Shown here: positions 44,790 to 54,560 of the stretch, in pieces
How positions within the stretch are numbered: the stretch's first letter is position 1
Layout: every line of letters begins with the position of its first letter
NCBI RefSeq assembly: GCF_007828035.1
Contig: NZ_VITV01000001.1
Span: 868,001 to 932,000, forward strand
DNA: 64,000 nucleotides
Direction of reading: 5' to 3'
Source of the DNA: Nitrospirillum amazonense
GTDB lineage: Bacteria; Pseudomonadota; Alphaproteobacteria; Azospirillales; Azospirillaceae
The notes under the pieces: model-generated
What the model saw: the letters and a program-made list of their open reading frames with translations, nothing else
Database searches by the model: none
What the model was told of the DNA's origin: nothing
Program-made: the position numbers and the translations under genes

Positions 44790-47333
44790 TTACTCCACCA
44801 CCCGCACCTTCACATAACTGCCGGGGGCGTCCTCGATGGGCTTCAGCTTGCCGTCGCCCGGCGTGCGGGCCGGCACCTGCGGGCCGGCGTATTGCTTCAG
44901 CCAGTCGGCGTAGACGGGCCACCAGCTGCCCGGTACCTGGGTGGTGCCTGCCAGCCAGTCGTCGGGCGAGGCCGGCAGCGCGTCGTTCAGGAAGTGGCTG
45001 TACTTGTTGGCCGCCGGCGGGTTGACCACGCCGGCGATATGGCCGGAGGCCGCCAGCACGAACTTCACCGGCCCGCCATAAAGCTGGGTGGCGGCGTAGG
45101 TGCTTTTCCACGGCGCGATGTGGTCCTCGCGGGTGGACAGCATGAAGGTGGGCGTCTTGATGGTGCGCAGGTCGATGGGCACGCCCTTCAGGGTGATGCC
45201 GCCCGGCCGGACCAGCAGGTTCTTCTGGTACATGTTGCGCAGGTAGAAGCTGTGCATGGCCGGCGGCATGCGGGTGCTGTCGGAATTCCAATACAGCAGG
45301 TCGAAGGGGAAGGGGTCCTTGCCCAGCAGGTAGTTGTTGACCACGAAGGACCAGATCAGGTCGTTCGAGCGCAGCATGTTGAAGGTGGTGGCCATGGACT
45401 GGCCATCCAGGTAGCCCCGGCTTTTCATGCGGGACTCCAGCGCGCCCAGCTGCTCCTCGTCGATGAACACCGACAGTTCGCCCACGTCGGTGAAATCGGT
45501 CAGGGTCACCAGGTACATGGCGCTCTTGATGCGCGCGTCCTTCTTGGCCGCCATATAGGCCAGCGTGCCCGACAGCAGGGTGCCGCCGATGCAATAGCCG
45601 ATGGCGTTCACTCCCTCCTCGCCGGTGGCGTCCTTGATGGCGTCCAGGGCGGCCAGCGGCCCCTCGACCATGTAGTCCTCGAAATCCTTGGCGGCCAGCT
45701 TCTCATTGGGATTGACCCAGGAGATGACGAAGACGGTGTGGCCCTGCTCCGTCAGCCAGCGGATGAGCGAATTGGCCGGCTTCAGGTCCAGGATGTAGAA
45801 TTTGTTGATCCAGGGCGGGATGATCAGCAGCGGCGTCTTGTGCACCGTTTCCGTCAGCGGCGCGTACTGGATCAGCTGCATCAGCTCGTTCTGGAAGACC
45901 ACCTTGCCCGGGGTGACGGCGATGTTGCGCCCCACCTCGAACGCCGCATAGTCGGTCATGGAGATGGCCAGCTGGCCCCGTCCGCGTTCCAGATCGCTCA
46001 GCAGGTTCTCCAGGCCCTTCAGAAGGTTGTCGCCGCCCGTCTCCAGCGTGACGCGCAGCACCTCGGGATTGGTCAGGGGGAAGTTGCTGGGCGACAGCGC
46101 GTCCACGAACTGGCGGGTGAAGAAATCCACCTTCTTGGCGGTCTTGCCCTCCAGCCCCTCTACCCCGCGCACGGCGGTCTGCACGTACTTGGCGGTCAGC
46201 AGATAGGACTGCTTGATGAAGTCGAAGACGGCGCTCTCCTCCCAGGACTTGTCCTTGAAGCGCTTGTCCTCCTTGGCCGGGCTGATGACGGGCTCCGCCT
46301 CCTCCCCCATCAGGCGTTGGGCCGTGCGCTGCCAAAGGGCCAGATAGTCCTGCCACAGGCCCAGTTGCGCCTCGATCAGGCGGTTGGGGTCGGCCATCAG
46401 CCGGGCCGTCATCTCCATGAAGGCGCCGCCCAGGTTGAACGGATCCAGGTTGGACAGGTTGGCCGGCAGGCTGCTGAAGGGTGCGGCGATGGACATGGGG
46501 TCGGCGGCGGCGGTGCCGTCGGCCGGCGTCTGCGCCTGGCGGGCCACGAAATCGGCCACCAGCCGCTGCGCCTGCTCCGCGATGCGGTTCATGGCCAGCG
46601 TCATTTCCACCGGGTCGGGCAGACGGACCTCGCCATTGGACCCATCCTTGGCGGTATCCTTGGCCACCGGCTTGGCCGCCGCCTTGGGGGCCTCGGCAGC
46701 AGATGCTTCGGTCTTGGGTACCTCGGCCTTCGGCGCCGGGGCCGGCATGAAGGGGGGCGGCTTCGGCGCGTCCAGCGCGGCGGCGGCCGGCATCACCACG
46801 CTGGGTGGCAAGGGGGCGGCCTTGCGGCGCGGGGCCTTGGCGGCCACGGCCGGGGCGGCAGCGGCCTTGGCCGGCTTCCCGGCCCCCCGGGCCGCTCCTG
46901 GGGCGGCCTTGGCCTTTTCCGCCGTCACACCGGCAACGGGCACGGGCGCCAACGGTTCCCGCGTCAGGTTCTTATGTGCCTTCAGGTGCGGTGCGCCCGG
47001 CACCGGCGGAGCGATGGGGGTGGCGCGCACCACTTTCGGCCTTGGCGCGGCGGCGGTCTTCGCGGGCGCCTTGGGCGCCGGGGCGGCTTTGGCTGTGGCG
47101 GATTTCCCCGCCGTAGCCTTCGCAGGGGCAGCCTTCACCGGCGCGGCCTTGGGGGCGGGCTGGGGCGAGGTCCCACGTGCCTGGGCCTTGGGCGCTGCGG
47201 TCTTCGCGGCGGGCGCCGTCTTCACGGCGGCTTTCGCGGCGGCCTTCGGCTGAGTCGGGGCGGGGGGGACGGTTTCGGGGGCAGTTTTGGAAACACGCGG
47301 GGACCGGGTACGCTTGGGCGGGGTATCGGCCAT
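44790..47333 (-). CDS. phaC: class I poly(3-hydroxyalkanoate) synthase with long Ala/Lys/Pro-rich N-terminal tail
   Basis: Polymerises 3-hydroxyacyl-CoA into PHA granules. The C-terminal ~600 residues are a complete PhaC: NPFNLGGAF-type N-domain motifs (LSNLDPFNLGGAFMEM), then GYCIGGTLLSGTLAYMAA with the lipase-box Cys, catalytic Asp in STREDHIAPWKS and His in AASGHIAGVVNPPA. What is unusual is about 230 residues ahead of it, made mostly of Ala, Lys and Pro in AAKPA/KAAPAK-like runs. Class I synthases usually have about 590 aa; this one has 847. The frame is open throughout and the ATG 47333 is the only good start before the tail. The tail could bind DNA or granule surface. Confidence 0.9.
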   Translation of the reverse strand: MADTPPKRTRSPRVSKTAPETVPPAPTQPKAAAKAAVKTAPAAKTAAPKAQARGTSPQPAPKAAPVKAAPAKATAGKSATAKAAPAPKAPAKTAAAPRPKVVRATPIAPPVPGAPHLKAHKNLTREPLAPVPVAGVTAEKAKAAPGAARGAGKPAKAAAAPAVAAKAPRRKAAPLPPSVVMPAAAALDAPKPPPFMPAPAPKAEVPKTEASAAEAPKAAAKPVAKDTAKDGSNGEVRLPDPVEMTLAMNRIAEQAQRLVADFVARQAQTPADGTAAADPMSIAAPFSSLPANLSNLDPFNLGGAFMEMTARLMADPNRLIEAQLGLWQDYLALWQRTAQRLMGEEAEPVISPAKEDKRFKDKSWEESAVFDFIKQSYLLTAKYVQTAVRGVEGLEGKTAKKVDFFTRQFVDALSPSNFPLTNPEVLRVTLETGGDNLLKGLENLLSDLERGRGQLAISMTDYAAFEVGRNIAVTPGKVVFQNELMQLIQYAPLTETVHKTPLLIIPPWINKFYILDLKPANSLIRWLTEQGHTVFVISWVNPNEKLAAKDFEDYMVEGPLAALDAIKDATGEEGVNAIGYCIGGTLLSGTLAYMAAKKDARIKSAMYLVTLTDFTDVGELSVFIDEEQLGALESRMKSRGYLDGQSMATTFNMLRSNDLIWSFVVNNYLLGKDPFPFDLLYWNSDSTRMPPAMHSFYLRNMYQKNLLVRPGGITLKGVPIDLRTIKTPTFMLSTREDHIAPWKSTYAATQLYGGPVKFVLAASGHIAGVVNPPAANKYSHFLNDALPASPDDWLAGTTQVPGSWWPVYADWLKQYAGPQVPARTPGDGKLKPIEDAPGSYVKVRVVE

Positions 47334-47623
47334 GCTTTCTTGTTCCTTCGCCTCGATTACCAGGGGAGCTTACCAAGGGGCTATTCTGATGAAGCGGCAT
47401 CCGCGCGAGGTGTTCCGCGCGGGTCCGGCGGGGGCGCCCGCCCGCTGCCCGGCCGTTCCGCCGCCGTAAGAAGGCTGGGTTACGGCAGGTCACGGCGCTT
47501 GCGGCCCGTGGGGATTTCATACACGATCCGGCCATGATTTTCACCGACGCTGACGCACGGCCCACGGGTGCAAGCACCCAGGAAGGTCACCCAAACCGTT
47601 CCCGCCCCGCCCTTGGCGCGTCC

Positions 47624-48265
47624 ATGGATGCTGCCGCGGGTGCCTCTGGCGTGCGGGTGCTGGTCGGTCGCGGCCTGCTGGCGTTGGTCCTGGCGGGCGC
47701 CGGGTTGAGCCTAGCGGGATGCGCTGGCCAGCTGGTGCCCCAGGCCTTGTTCCATGATGGCCCCGAGGATCCGGAGCCCATGGCCAATGACGCCAGCAGC
47801 AAGGCCCTGCTGCTGGGTGAGCGGCCCGTGCGCCGCGTGGGGCCGCCGCCCGATGTGTGGCCCAACCTGGCCTCCGTGCCGGAACGACCCAAGGACGTGC
47901 CCGATCCCGCCACCCGGCAAAAGGACATGGACGCCCTGCTGGCGGACCGGACGGCGGCGGGCTCCATCGCCACGGACCTGAACAAGTACCAGGCCTCCCC
48001 CGACCAGCAGTCCGTGCAGCGCGCCACCTCGTCAAACGCGCTGTTCGGCGGATCGTCCGCCGGCGGCCAGGCCGCGCCCAGCCAAAGCAAGATGCCGGTG
48101 GTGCCCAGCGCGCCGCCCGCCGTGCCGGGCCGCGTGCCCGATGCCATCCCCGCCGCCCCCGTTGCCGCCCCCGCCACCGCCCCCGCCCGTGCCGCCACCG
48201 GCGCCGCGGCTAGTCAGGCTGGTGCCCCCGCCGCCAACGGCACCAGCCAGACCCCCCAGAACTAA
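47624..48265 (+). CDS. lipoprotein of unknown function
   Basis: A ~213-aa protein with a hydrophobic N-terminus ending in the lipobox LSLAGC (Cys33), so likely outer- or inner-membrane anchored. The mature part has a charged region (PDPATRQKDMDALLADRTAAG) and a long Pro/Ala/Ser-rich tail of low complexity. ATG 47624 is preferred over an upstream frame start at 47534 because it places the hydrophobic core near the start. It is divergent from phaC and about 200 bp upstream of the aminotransferase gene. No known family is recognised. Confidence 0.6.
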   Translation: MDAAAGASGVRVLVGRGLLALVLAGAGLSLAGCAGQLVPQALFHDGPEDPEPMANDASSKALLLGERPVRRVGPPPDVWPNLASVPERPKDVPDPATRQKDMDALLADRTAAGSIATDLNKYQASPDQQSVQRATSSNALFGGSSAGGQAAPSQSKMPVVPSAPPAVPGRVPDAIPAAPVAAPATAPARAATGAAASQAGAPAANGTSQTPQN

Positions 48266-48466
48266 TCCGGCATATCCCGGGCCCATGTGGTCCGTGGGCA
48301 GGATTGGGGCGGAAAATTAGCTGGGTGCGGGCGTTCTTGTAAGCAAATGTCTTGAAACGGGATGCCCGCCCTGTGGAAATTGCTGTCGCCCGGCTTCGGC
48401 CGGGACGATACAAACCCATCGGCCACGATGCCTCCCATCCACCCTGAAATCGGTACAGACCGTCCC

Positions 48467-49684
<1,218 letters not shown>

Positions 49685-49716
49685 GTCTAATGGTTGCGGT
49701 CGATAAGGGGGAAGGC

Positions 49717-51012
49717 ATGGGTACGGCACCGCTGCGCGTGGGCATCGCGGGTCTTGGCACTGTCGGCGCCGGGGTCCTGAAGCTGCTCGCCACCCAAGGC
49801 GACCTGCTGGCCCGGCGCGTTGGCCGGCCGATGGTGGTCACCGCCGTCAGCGCCCGCGACCGCACCCGTGACCGGGGCGTCGATCTGTCGTCCGTGCGCT
49901 GGTACGACAACGCCGTCGATCTGGCGTCGGACGATCAGGTCGACGTGGTGGTGGAATTGATCGGCGGGTCGGACGGTATCGCCGCCCGCACCGTCGAGAC
50001 GGCGCTGGCCCATGGCAAGCATGTGGTCACCGCCAACAAGGCGCTGCTGGCCCACCACGGCACGGCGCTGGCCACCCAAGCCGAGGCCCAGGGGCTGACC
50101 CTGGCGTTCGAGGCGGCGGTGGCCGGCGGCATCCCCGTCATCAAGGGCCTGCGCGAAGGCCTGGCCGCCAACCAGGTGCGCGAGGTGCACGGCATCCTGA
50201 ACGGTACCTGCAACTACATCCTGACCGAGATGCGGACCACGGGCCGCGACTTCGGCGACGTCCTGGCCGAGGCCCAGGCCAAGGGGTATGCCGAGGCCGA
50301 TCCCAGCTTCGACATCGATGGCGTGGACGCGGCGCACAAGCTGGCCATCCTGACCTCCGTCGCCTTCGGCACGCGGGTGGACTTCGCCAACGTGCATGTC
50401 GAGGGCATCCGGCACATCTCCGCGCTGGACATCGACTACGCCGGGCAACTGGGCTATCGCATCAAGCTGCTGGGCATCGCCCGCCGCACGGAGAATGGCA
50501 TCGAACAGCGGGTGAACCCCTGCATGGTGCCGGTGGGGTCCCTCATCGCCGCCACCGACGGGGTGTTCAACGCCGTGGTCGCCGACAGCGACTTCGCCGA
50601 CAAGGTGGCGCTGGTGGGCCGGGGGGCCGGGGCCGGACCTACCGCTTCCGCCGTGGTCGCCGATCTGGTGGATATCGCCATCGGCCGCCGCACCCCCACC
50701 TTCGCCGTACCCGCCGGCCAACTGGCACCCCTGACTCCTGCCCCCTTGTCGGCGCGGCGCGGACGGTATTATGTGCGCCTCATGGTGGTCGACCGTCCGG
50801 GCGTCATCGCCGACGTCGCCGCGGCCCTGCGCGACCAGAACGTCTCCATGGAGTCGTTCCTGCAGCGGGGGCGGGCGCCGGGTGAGGCTGTTCCGGTGGT
50901 GCTGACCACCCACGATACGGAAGAAGTGGCCATGTTGCGCGCCCTGACCGTCATAGGCGGACTGGACGCGGTTCAGGAAACCCCGCGGATGATCCGTATC
51001 GAGGATTATTGA
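49717..51012 (+). CDS. hom: homoserine dehydrogenase
   Basis: NAD(P)H-dependent reduction of aspartate semialdehyde to homoserine, the branch to Met and Thr. 431 aa. GIAGLGTVGAGVLKLLA is the nucleotide site, VELIGGSDGIAARTVETAL then HVVTANKALLA (catalytic Lys), HGILNGTCNYILTEM, and a C-terminal ACT domain (YYVRLMVVDRPGVIADVAAAL) for feedback by threonine. ATG 49717 follows AAGGGGGAAGG; an upstream in-frame ATG at 49690 is possible but less likely. It is followed at 71 bp by glpX. Confidence 0.94.
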   Translation: MGTAPLRVGIAGLGTVGAGVLKLLATQGDLLARRVGRPMVVTAVSARDRTRDRGVDLSSVRWYDNAVDLASDDQVDVVVELIGGSDGIAARTVETALAHGKHVVTANKALLAHHGTALATQAEAQGLTLAFEAAVAGGIPVIKGLREGLAANQVREVHGILNGTCNYILTEMRTTGRDFGDVLAEAQAKGYAEADPSFDIDGVDAAHKLAILTSVAFGTRVDFANVHVEGIRHISALDIDYAGQLGYRIKLLGIARRTENGIEQRVNPCMVPVGSLIAATDGVFNAVVADSDFADKVALVGRGAGAGPTASAVVADLVDIAIGRRTPTFAVPAGQLAPLTPAPLSARRGRYYVRLMVVDRPGVIADVAAALRDQNVSMESFLQRGRAPGEAVPVVLTTHDTEEVAMLRALTVIGGLDAVQETPRMIRIEDY

Positions 51013-51083
51013 CACACCACCGTCACGGACCCCCGCCTTATAATAAGGGGGCCGACGGAACACAGACTCGGGGGAAGATGACT

Positions 51084-52109
51084 ATGAGCAAGGCTATTGA
51101 GGCGCCCGTCGATCCGAAGGGCGACATCAGCCTGGTTATGGACCGCAACCTGGCCCTGGAAGCGGTGCGCGTGACCGAGGCGGCCGCCTTGTCCGCGTCG
51201 CTGCTGATGGGCCGCGGTGATGAGAAGGCCGCCGACCAGGCCGCGGTGGACGCCATGCGCAAGGCCCTGAACAGCCTGGCCATCGACGGCACCGTGGTGA
51301 TCGGCGAGGGTGAACGCGACGAGGCGCCGATGCTGTACATCGGTGAGAAGGTGGGCAGCGGCCATGGCCCCAAGATCGACATCGCGCTGGACCCGCTGGA
51401 GGGCACCACCATCACCGCCACCGGTGGCCCCAACGCCCTGGCGGTCATCGCCATGGCGGAATCGGGCGGCTTCCTGAACGCGCCCGACGTTTACATGGAC
51501 AAGATCGCCGTGGGTGCGGGCCTGCCCGAGGGCGTGGTCGATATCGATGAGAAGATCGAGACCAACCTGAAGAACCTGGCCCTGGCCAAGCATGCCACGG
51601 TGGAGGAGCTGGTGGTCTGCATTCTGGACCGCCCCCGTCACCGTGAGCTGATCGCCCGCGTGCGCGCCGCCGGCGCCCGCATCATGCTGATCGGCGACGG
51701 CGACGTGTCCGGTGTCATCTCCACGGCGCAGCCCGACAGCGGCATCGATTTGTATGTCGGTTCCGGTGGTGCGCCCGAAGGCGTGCTGGCCGCGGCCGCC
51801 CTGCGCTGCATCGGCGGCCAGATGCAGGGCCGCCTGTTGTTCCGCAACGACGATGAACGTGCCCGTGCCAAGCGCTGGGGCGTCACCGACCTGGACCGCA
51901 AGTACGGCCTGACGGATCTGGCCAGCGGCAACGTCATGTTCGCCGCCACGGGCGTCACCACCGGCACCATGTTGCGCGGCGTGCGCCGTTATCCGGGCGG
52001 TGCCTACACCCACTCGGTGATTATGCGGTCGAAGAGCGGCACGGTGCGCTATGTTGAGGCGCACCACAATCTCCGCACCAAGACCAGTTTCGTTCCGGAT
52101 GCAAAATAA
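51084..52109 (+). CDS. glpX: fructose-1,6-bisphosphatase class II GlpX
   Basis: Class II FBPase/SBPase (GlpX), 341 aa, for gluconeogenesis or the Calvin cycle. Motifs are VIGEGERDEAPMLYIGEKVG, ALDPLEGTTITATGGPNALA and the C-terminal GVTTGTMLRGVRRYPGGAYTHSV. ATG 51084 follows GGGGAAG at 6 nt; ATG 51078 is too close to the ribosome site. Its last 11 bp overlap the recJ start, the known order hom-glpX-recJ in alphaproteobacteria. Confidence 0.95.
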   Translation: MSKAIEAPVDPKGDISLVMDRNLALEAVRVTEAAALSASLLMGRGDEKAADQAAVDAMRKALNSLAIDGTVVIGEGERDEAPMLYIGEKVGSGHGPKIDIALDPLEGTTITATGGPNALAVIAMAESGGFLNAPDVYMDKIAVGAGLPEGVVDIDEKIETNLKNLALAKHATVEELVVCILDRPRHRELIARVRAAGARIMLIGDGDVSGVISTAQPDSGIDLYVGSGGAPEGVLAAAALRCIGGQMQGRLLFRNDDERARAKRWGVTDLDRKYGLTDLASGNVMFAATGVTTGTMLRGVRRYPGGAYTHSVIMRSKSGTVRYVEAHHNLRTKTSFVPDAK

Positions 52110-53946
52110 CTTAACGTTTGTGGGCTCGCCGTCGGGGGATGTTTCCGGCGGCGAGCCTCGTCCCCTGCTAGGGGTCTCGCGGTCCGCCACTGGCCGGCGC
52201 TGGCTGGCCCGGCCGCATGACGAGCGGCTGGCCCTGGCCCATGCTCAGCGCGGCGGCCTGCCGGAACTGGTGGGACGAGTCCTGGCGGCGCGTGGTGTTG
52301 ACCTGGACCAGGCCGAGGATTTCCTGGGCCCCACGCTGAAACGCTTCCTGCCTGATCCACACGCCCTGCTGGACATGCAGGCGGCGGCGGAGCATCTGGC
52401 CGACGCCGTGCGGCGCGGCCGGCGCTTGGCCGTCTTTGGCGATTACGACGTCGACGGCGCCACCTCCTCCGCCCTGCTGGTGCGCTTCTTCCGCGCCGTG
52501 GGCGCCGACATCCAGGCCTATATTCCCGACCGCATCAACGAAGGTTACGGCCCCAACGCCCCGGCGCTGCTGCGCCTGCGCGAGGCGGGGGTGGACTTGG
52601 TCATCACGGTCGATTGCGGCGTGACTTCGTTCGAGCCCCTGGCCGCCGCCGCGCAGGCGGGGCTGGAGGTCATCGTCGTCGACCATCACAAGGCGGAACC
52701 GGCCCTGCCCACCGCCCGGGCGGTGGTGAACCCCAACCGTCTCGACGAGACCATGACCGACCGCCTGGGCACCCTGGCGGCAGTGGGCGTCAGCTTCCTG
52801 CTGGTGGTGGCGGTCAACCGGGTCCTGCGCGCCACCGGCTGGTACGCCAACCGGGTGGAGCCGGACCTGATGGGCTGGCTGGACCTGGTGGCGCTGGGCA
52901 CTGTCTGCGACGTGGTGCCCCTGGTAGGGCTGAACCGCGCGCTGGTGGCGCAGGGCCTGAAGGTGATGAGCCGTCGCAACAACGTGGGTCTGGCCGCCCT
53001 GGCCGATGTCGCCGGCATCAATGAACGCATGGACGCCTACCACGCCGGCTACATCCTGGGGCCGCGCGTCAATGCCGGCGGCCGGGTGGGCCGCGCCGAC
53101 CTCGGCACCCGTCTGCTGTCCACCGAGGACCCGGTGGAGGCGCGGGACCTGGCGGCCCAATTGCACACCCTGAACGCCGAGCGCCGGGCCATCGAGGCCC
53201 TGGTGCTGGAGGAGGCCATCGCCTTGGTGGAGGCGCAGGCCGCCACCGATCCGCTTGCTGCCGGGGCGCTGGTGATCGCCGGGGCCGGCTGGCATCCCGG
53301 CGTCATCGGCATCGTCGCCTCCCGCCTCAAGGAGCGCTATGGCGTGCCGGCCTGCGTGGTGGCGCTGGAGGGCGGCATCGGCAAGGCCTCGGGCCGTTCG
53401 GTCCGGGGCATCGACTTGGGCTCGGCCGTCATCGCCGCCCGTCAGGCCGGCCTGCTGATGGCCGGCGGCGGCCACGCCATGGCGGCGGGATTCACCGTGG
53501 CGGAGGACAGGCTGGCCGACCTGCGCGCCTTCCTGGCGGAGCGCATCGCGCAGCAGACAGCGGGGCAGGGCCCGCTCGTGCCCACCTTGCACCTGGACGG
53601 CGTGGTATCGGTGCGCGGCGCTTCCGTCGACCTGTTGGGCCACATCACCCGCCTGGGCCCCTTCGGCACCGGCAACTCCGAACCGCGCCTGGCCGTGGCC
53701 GACGCGCGCATCGTGCGGGCCGACGTGGTGGGCGGTAACCATGTGCGCTGCATCCTGTCCTCCGTCGATGGCGCCCGCCTGAAGGCCATCGCCTTCCGGG
53801 CCATGGATGAGGATCTGGGCCCCGCCCTGCTGAACCATGGCGGTCGGCCCATGCATCTGGCCGGCACCCTGCGCGCCGACCGGTGGAACGGGGCGGAGGG
53901 CGTGCAGCTGACCATTGATGACGCCGCTTTGCCGGGTGCATCGTGA
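52099..53946 (+). CDS. recJ: single-stranded-DNA-specific exonuclease RecJ
   Basis: 5'-3' ssDNA exonuclease in repair and recombination. 615 aa from ATG 52099, which overlaps the glpX stop by 11 bp. The DHH domain shows VFGDYDVDGATSSALL and VDHHKAEPALP (motif III), VALGTVCDVVPL; the DHHA1 domain has LMAGGGHAMAAGFTV, and an OB-like C-terminal domain follows (LGHITRLGPFGTGNSEPRL). Confidence 0.95.
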   Translation: MQNNLTFVGSPSGDVSGGEPRPLLGVSRSATGRRWLARPHDERLALAHAQRGGLPELVGRVLAARGVDLDQAEDFLGPTLKRFLPDPHALLDMQAAAEHLADAVRRGRRLAVFGDYDVDGATSSALLVRFFRAVGADIQAYIPDRINEGYGPNAPALLRLREAGVDLVITVDCGVTSFEPLAAAAQAGLEVIVVDHHKAEPALPTARAVVNPNRLDETMTDRLGTLAAVGVSFLLVVAVNRVLRATGWYANRVEPDLMGWLDLVALGTVCDVVPLVGLNRALVAQGLKVMSRRNNVGLAALADVAGINERMDAYHAGYILGPRVNAGGRVGRADLGTRLLSTEDPVEARDLAAQLHTLNAERRAIEALVLEEAIALVEAQAATDPLAAGALVIAGAGWHPGVIGIVASRLKERYGVPACVVALEGGIGKASGRSVRGIDLGSAVIAARQAGLLMAGGGHAMAAGFTVAEDRLADLRAFLAERIAQQTAGQGPLVPTLHLDGVVSVRGASVDLLGHITRLGPFGTGNSEPRLAVADARIVRADVVGGNHVRCILSSVDGARLKAIAFRAMDEDLGPALLNHGGRPMHLAGTLRADRWNGAEGVQLTIDDAALPGAS

Positions 53947-54560
53947 AGCTGGCGACATTTATCCCGGTTGAATAGGGTGGCGCGGCGCATTTGCGCTGGG
54001 TGGCCACTGTACGAAAGTAAGAAAACCGTCACGGGTCCCTACCAGGGCTGCGGGGGCGATGATTTCCCTATTTCCCGCCTCCATCGGATGTATGTTCGCT
54101 GACGTTACGGTGTTGATACCAGGTGTCAGCCGCGCTTATGCCCGCGCGCCGTCGGCTTAATGCCGCCGTGCATGGCAGTTTAACCAAAACTATCTTTCCG
54201 TCCGCCCGGAATCGCCATCCTATGATCCTATCTTCACTGCCGGGATTATTCAAATTATTGATCTGATTATTATATCGTGTGCGAAGTACCGATGCCCGCC
54301 AGCGTCTCTTTATGCTTGGCGGTAACCGGGCTGTCACGGGTTGATCATTTTCCAATTGTGGGCGGGACTGGATTGACAGCGACGCTGCATTAAACGATCC
54401 TTACGGGTAAGGTCTCATTCTGTCTCGCCGTTACTCTCGGCGGGACGTTGAATGGCCGTCGACCATAAAAATCAAAGGGCTGGTCATTACAACGCGGGAA
54501 GGTTCCAAGGCTCCGCCCGGGCAGCCGACGAGGACATCCGGGGGGGATGAGGGGGTATTG
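53947..54560. other. long intergenic region with AT-rich patch, promoter and hairpin
   Basis: No convincing gene in this 614-bp stretch; open frames have no ribosome site. It contains an AT-rich block (about 54240-54285) with a near-consensus IHF site (CAA-N4-TTGAT at 54251-54262), a -35-like TTGACA at 54373-54378, and a 9-bp hairpin in the presumed leader (GTCTCGCCG 54422-54430 with CGGCGGGAC 54438-54446, one G-U pair). The unusually long upstream region suggests regulated expression of the following gene. Confidence 0.5.
54251..54263 (-). promoter_or_regulatory. candidate IHF-binding site
   Basis: The minus strand reads GATCAATAATTTG, matching 12 of 13 positions of the IHF consensus WATCAANNNNTTR, in a strongly AT-rich patch that is out of keeping with the GC-rich genome. 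It is about 310 bp before the next start. Confidence 0.35.

Noticed and set aside
44892-47537. An open frame of about 880 codons antisense to phaC
   Set aside because: Mirror of the Ala/Lys/Pro-rich synthase tail and its core; it consists of Gly/Arg-rich low-complexity sequence with no start signal.
54068-54355. Minus-strand frame of 95 codons in the AT-rich intergenic stretch
   Set aside because: It follows the AT-rich patch, has no ribosome site and unusual codons; more likely non-coding.
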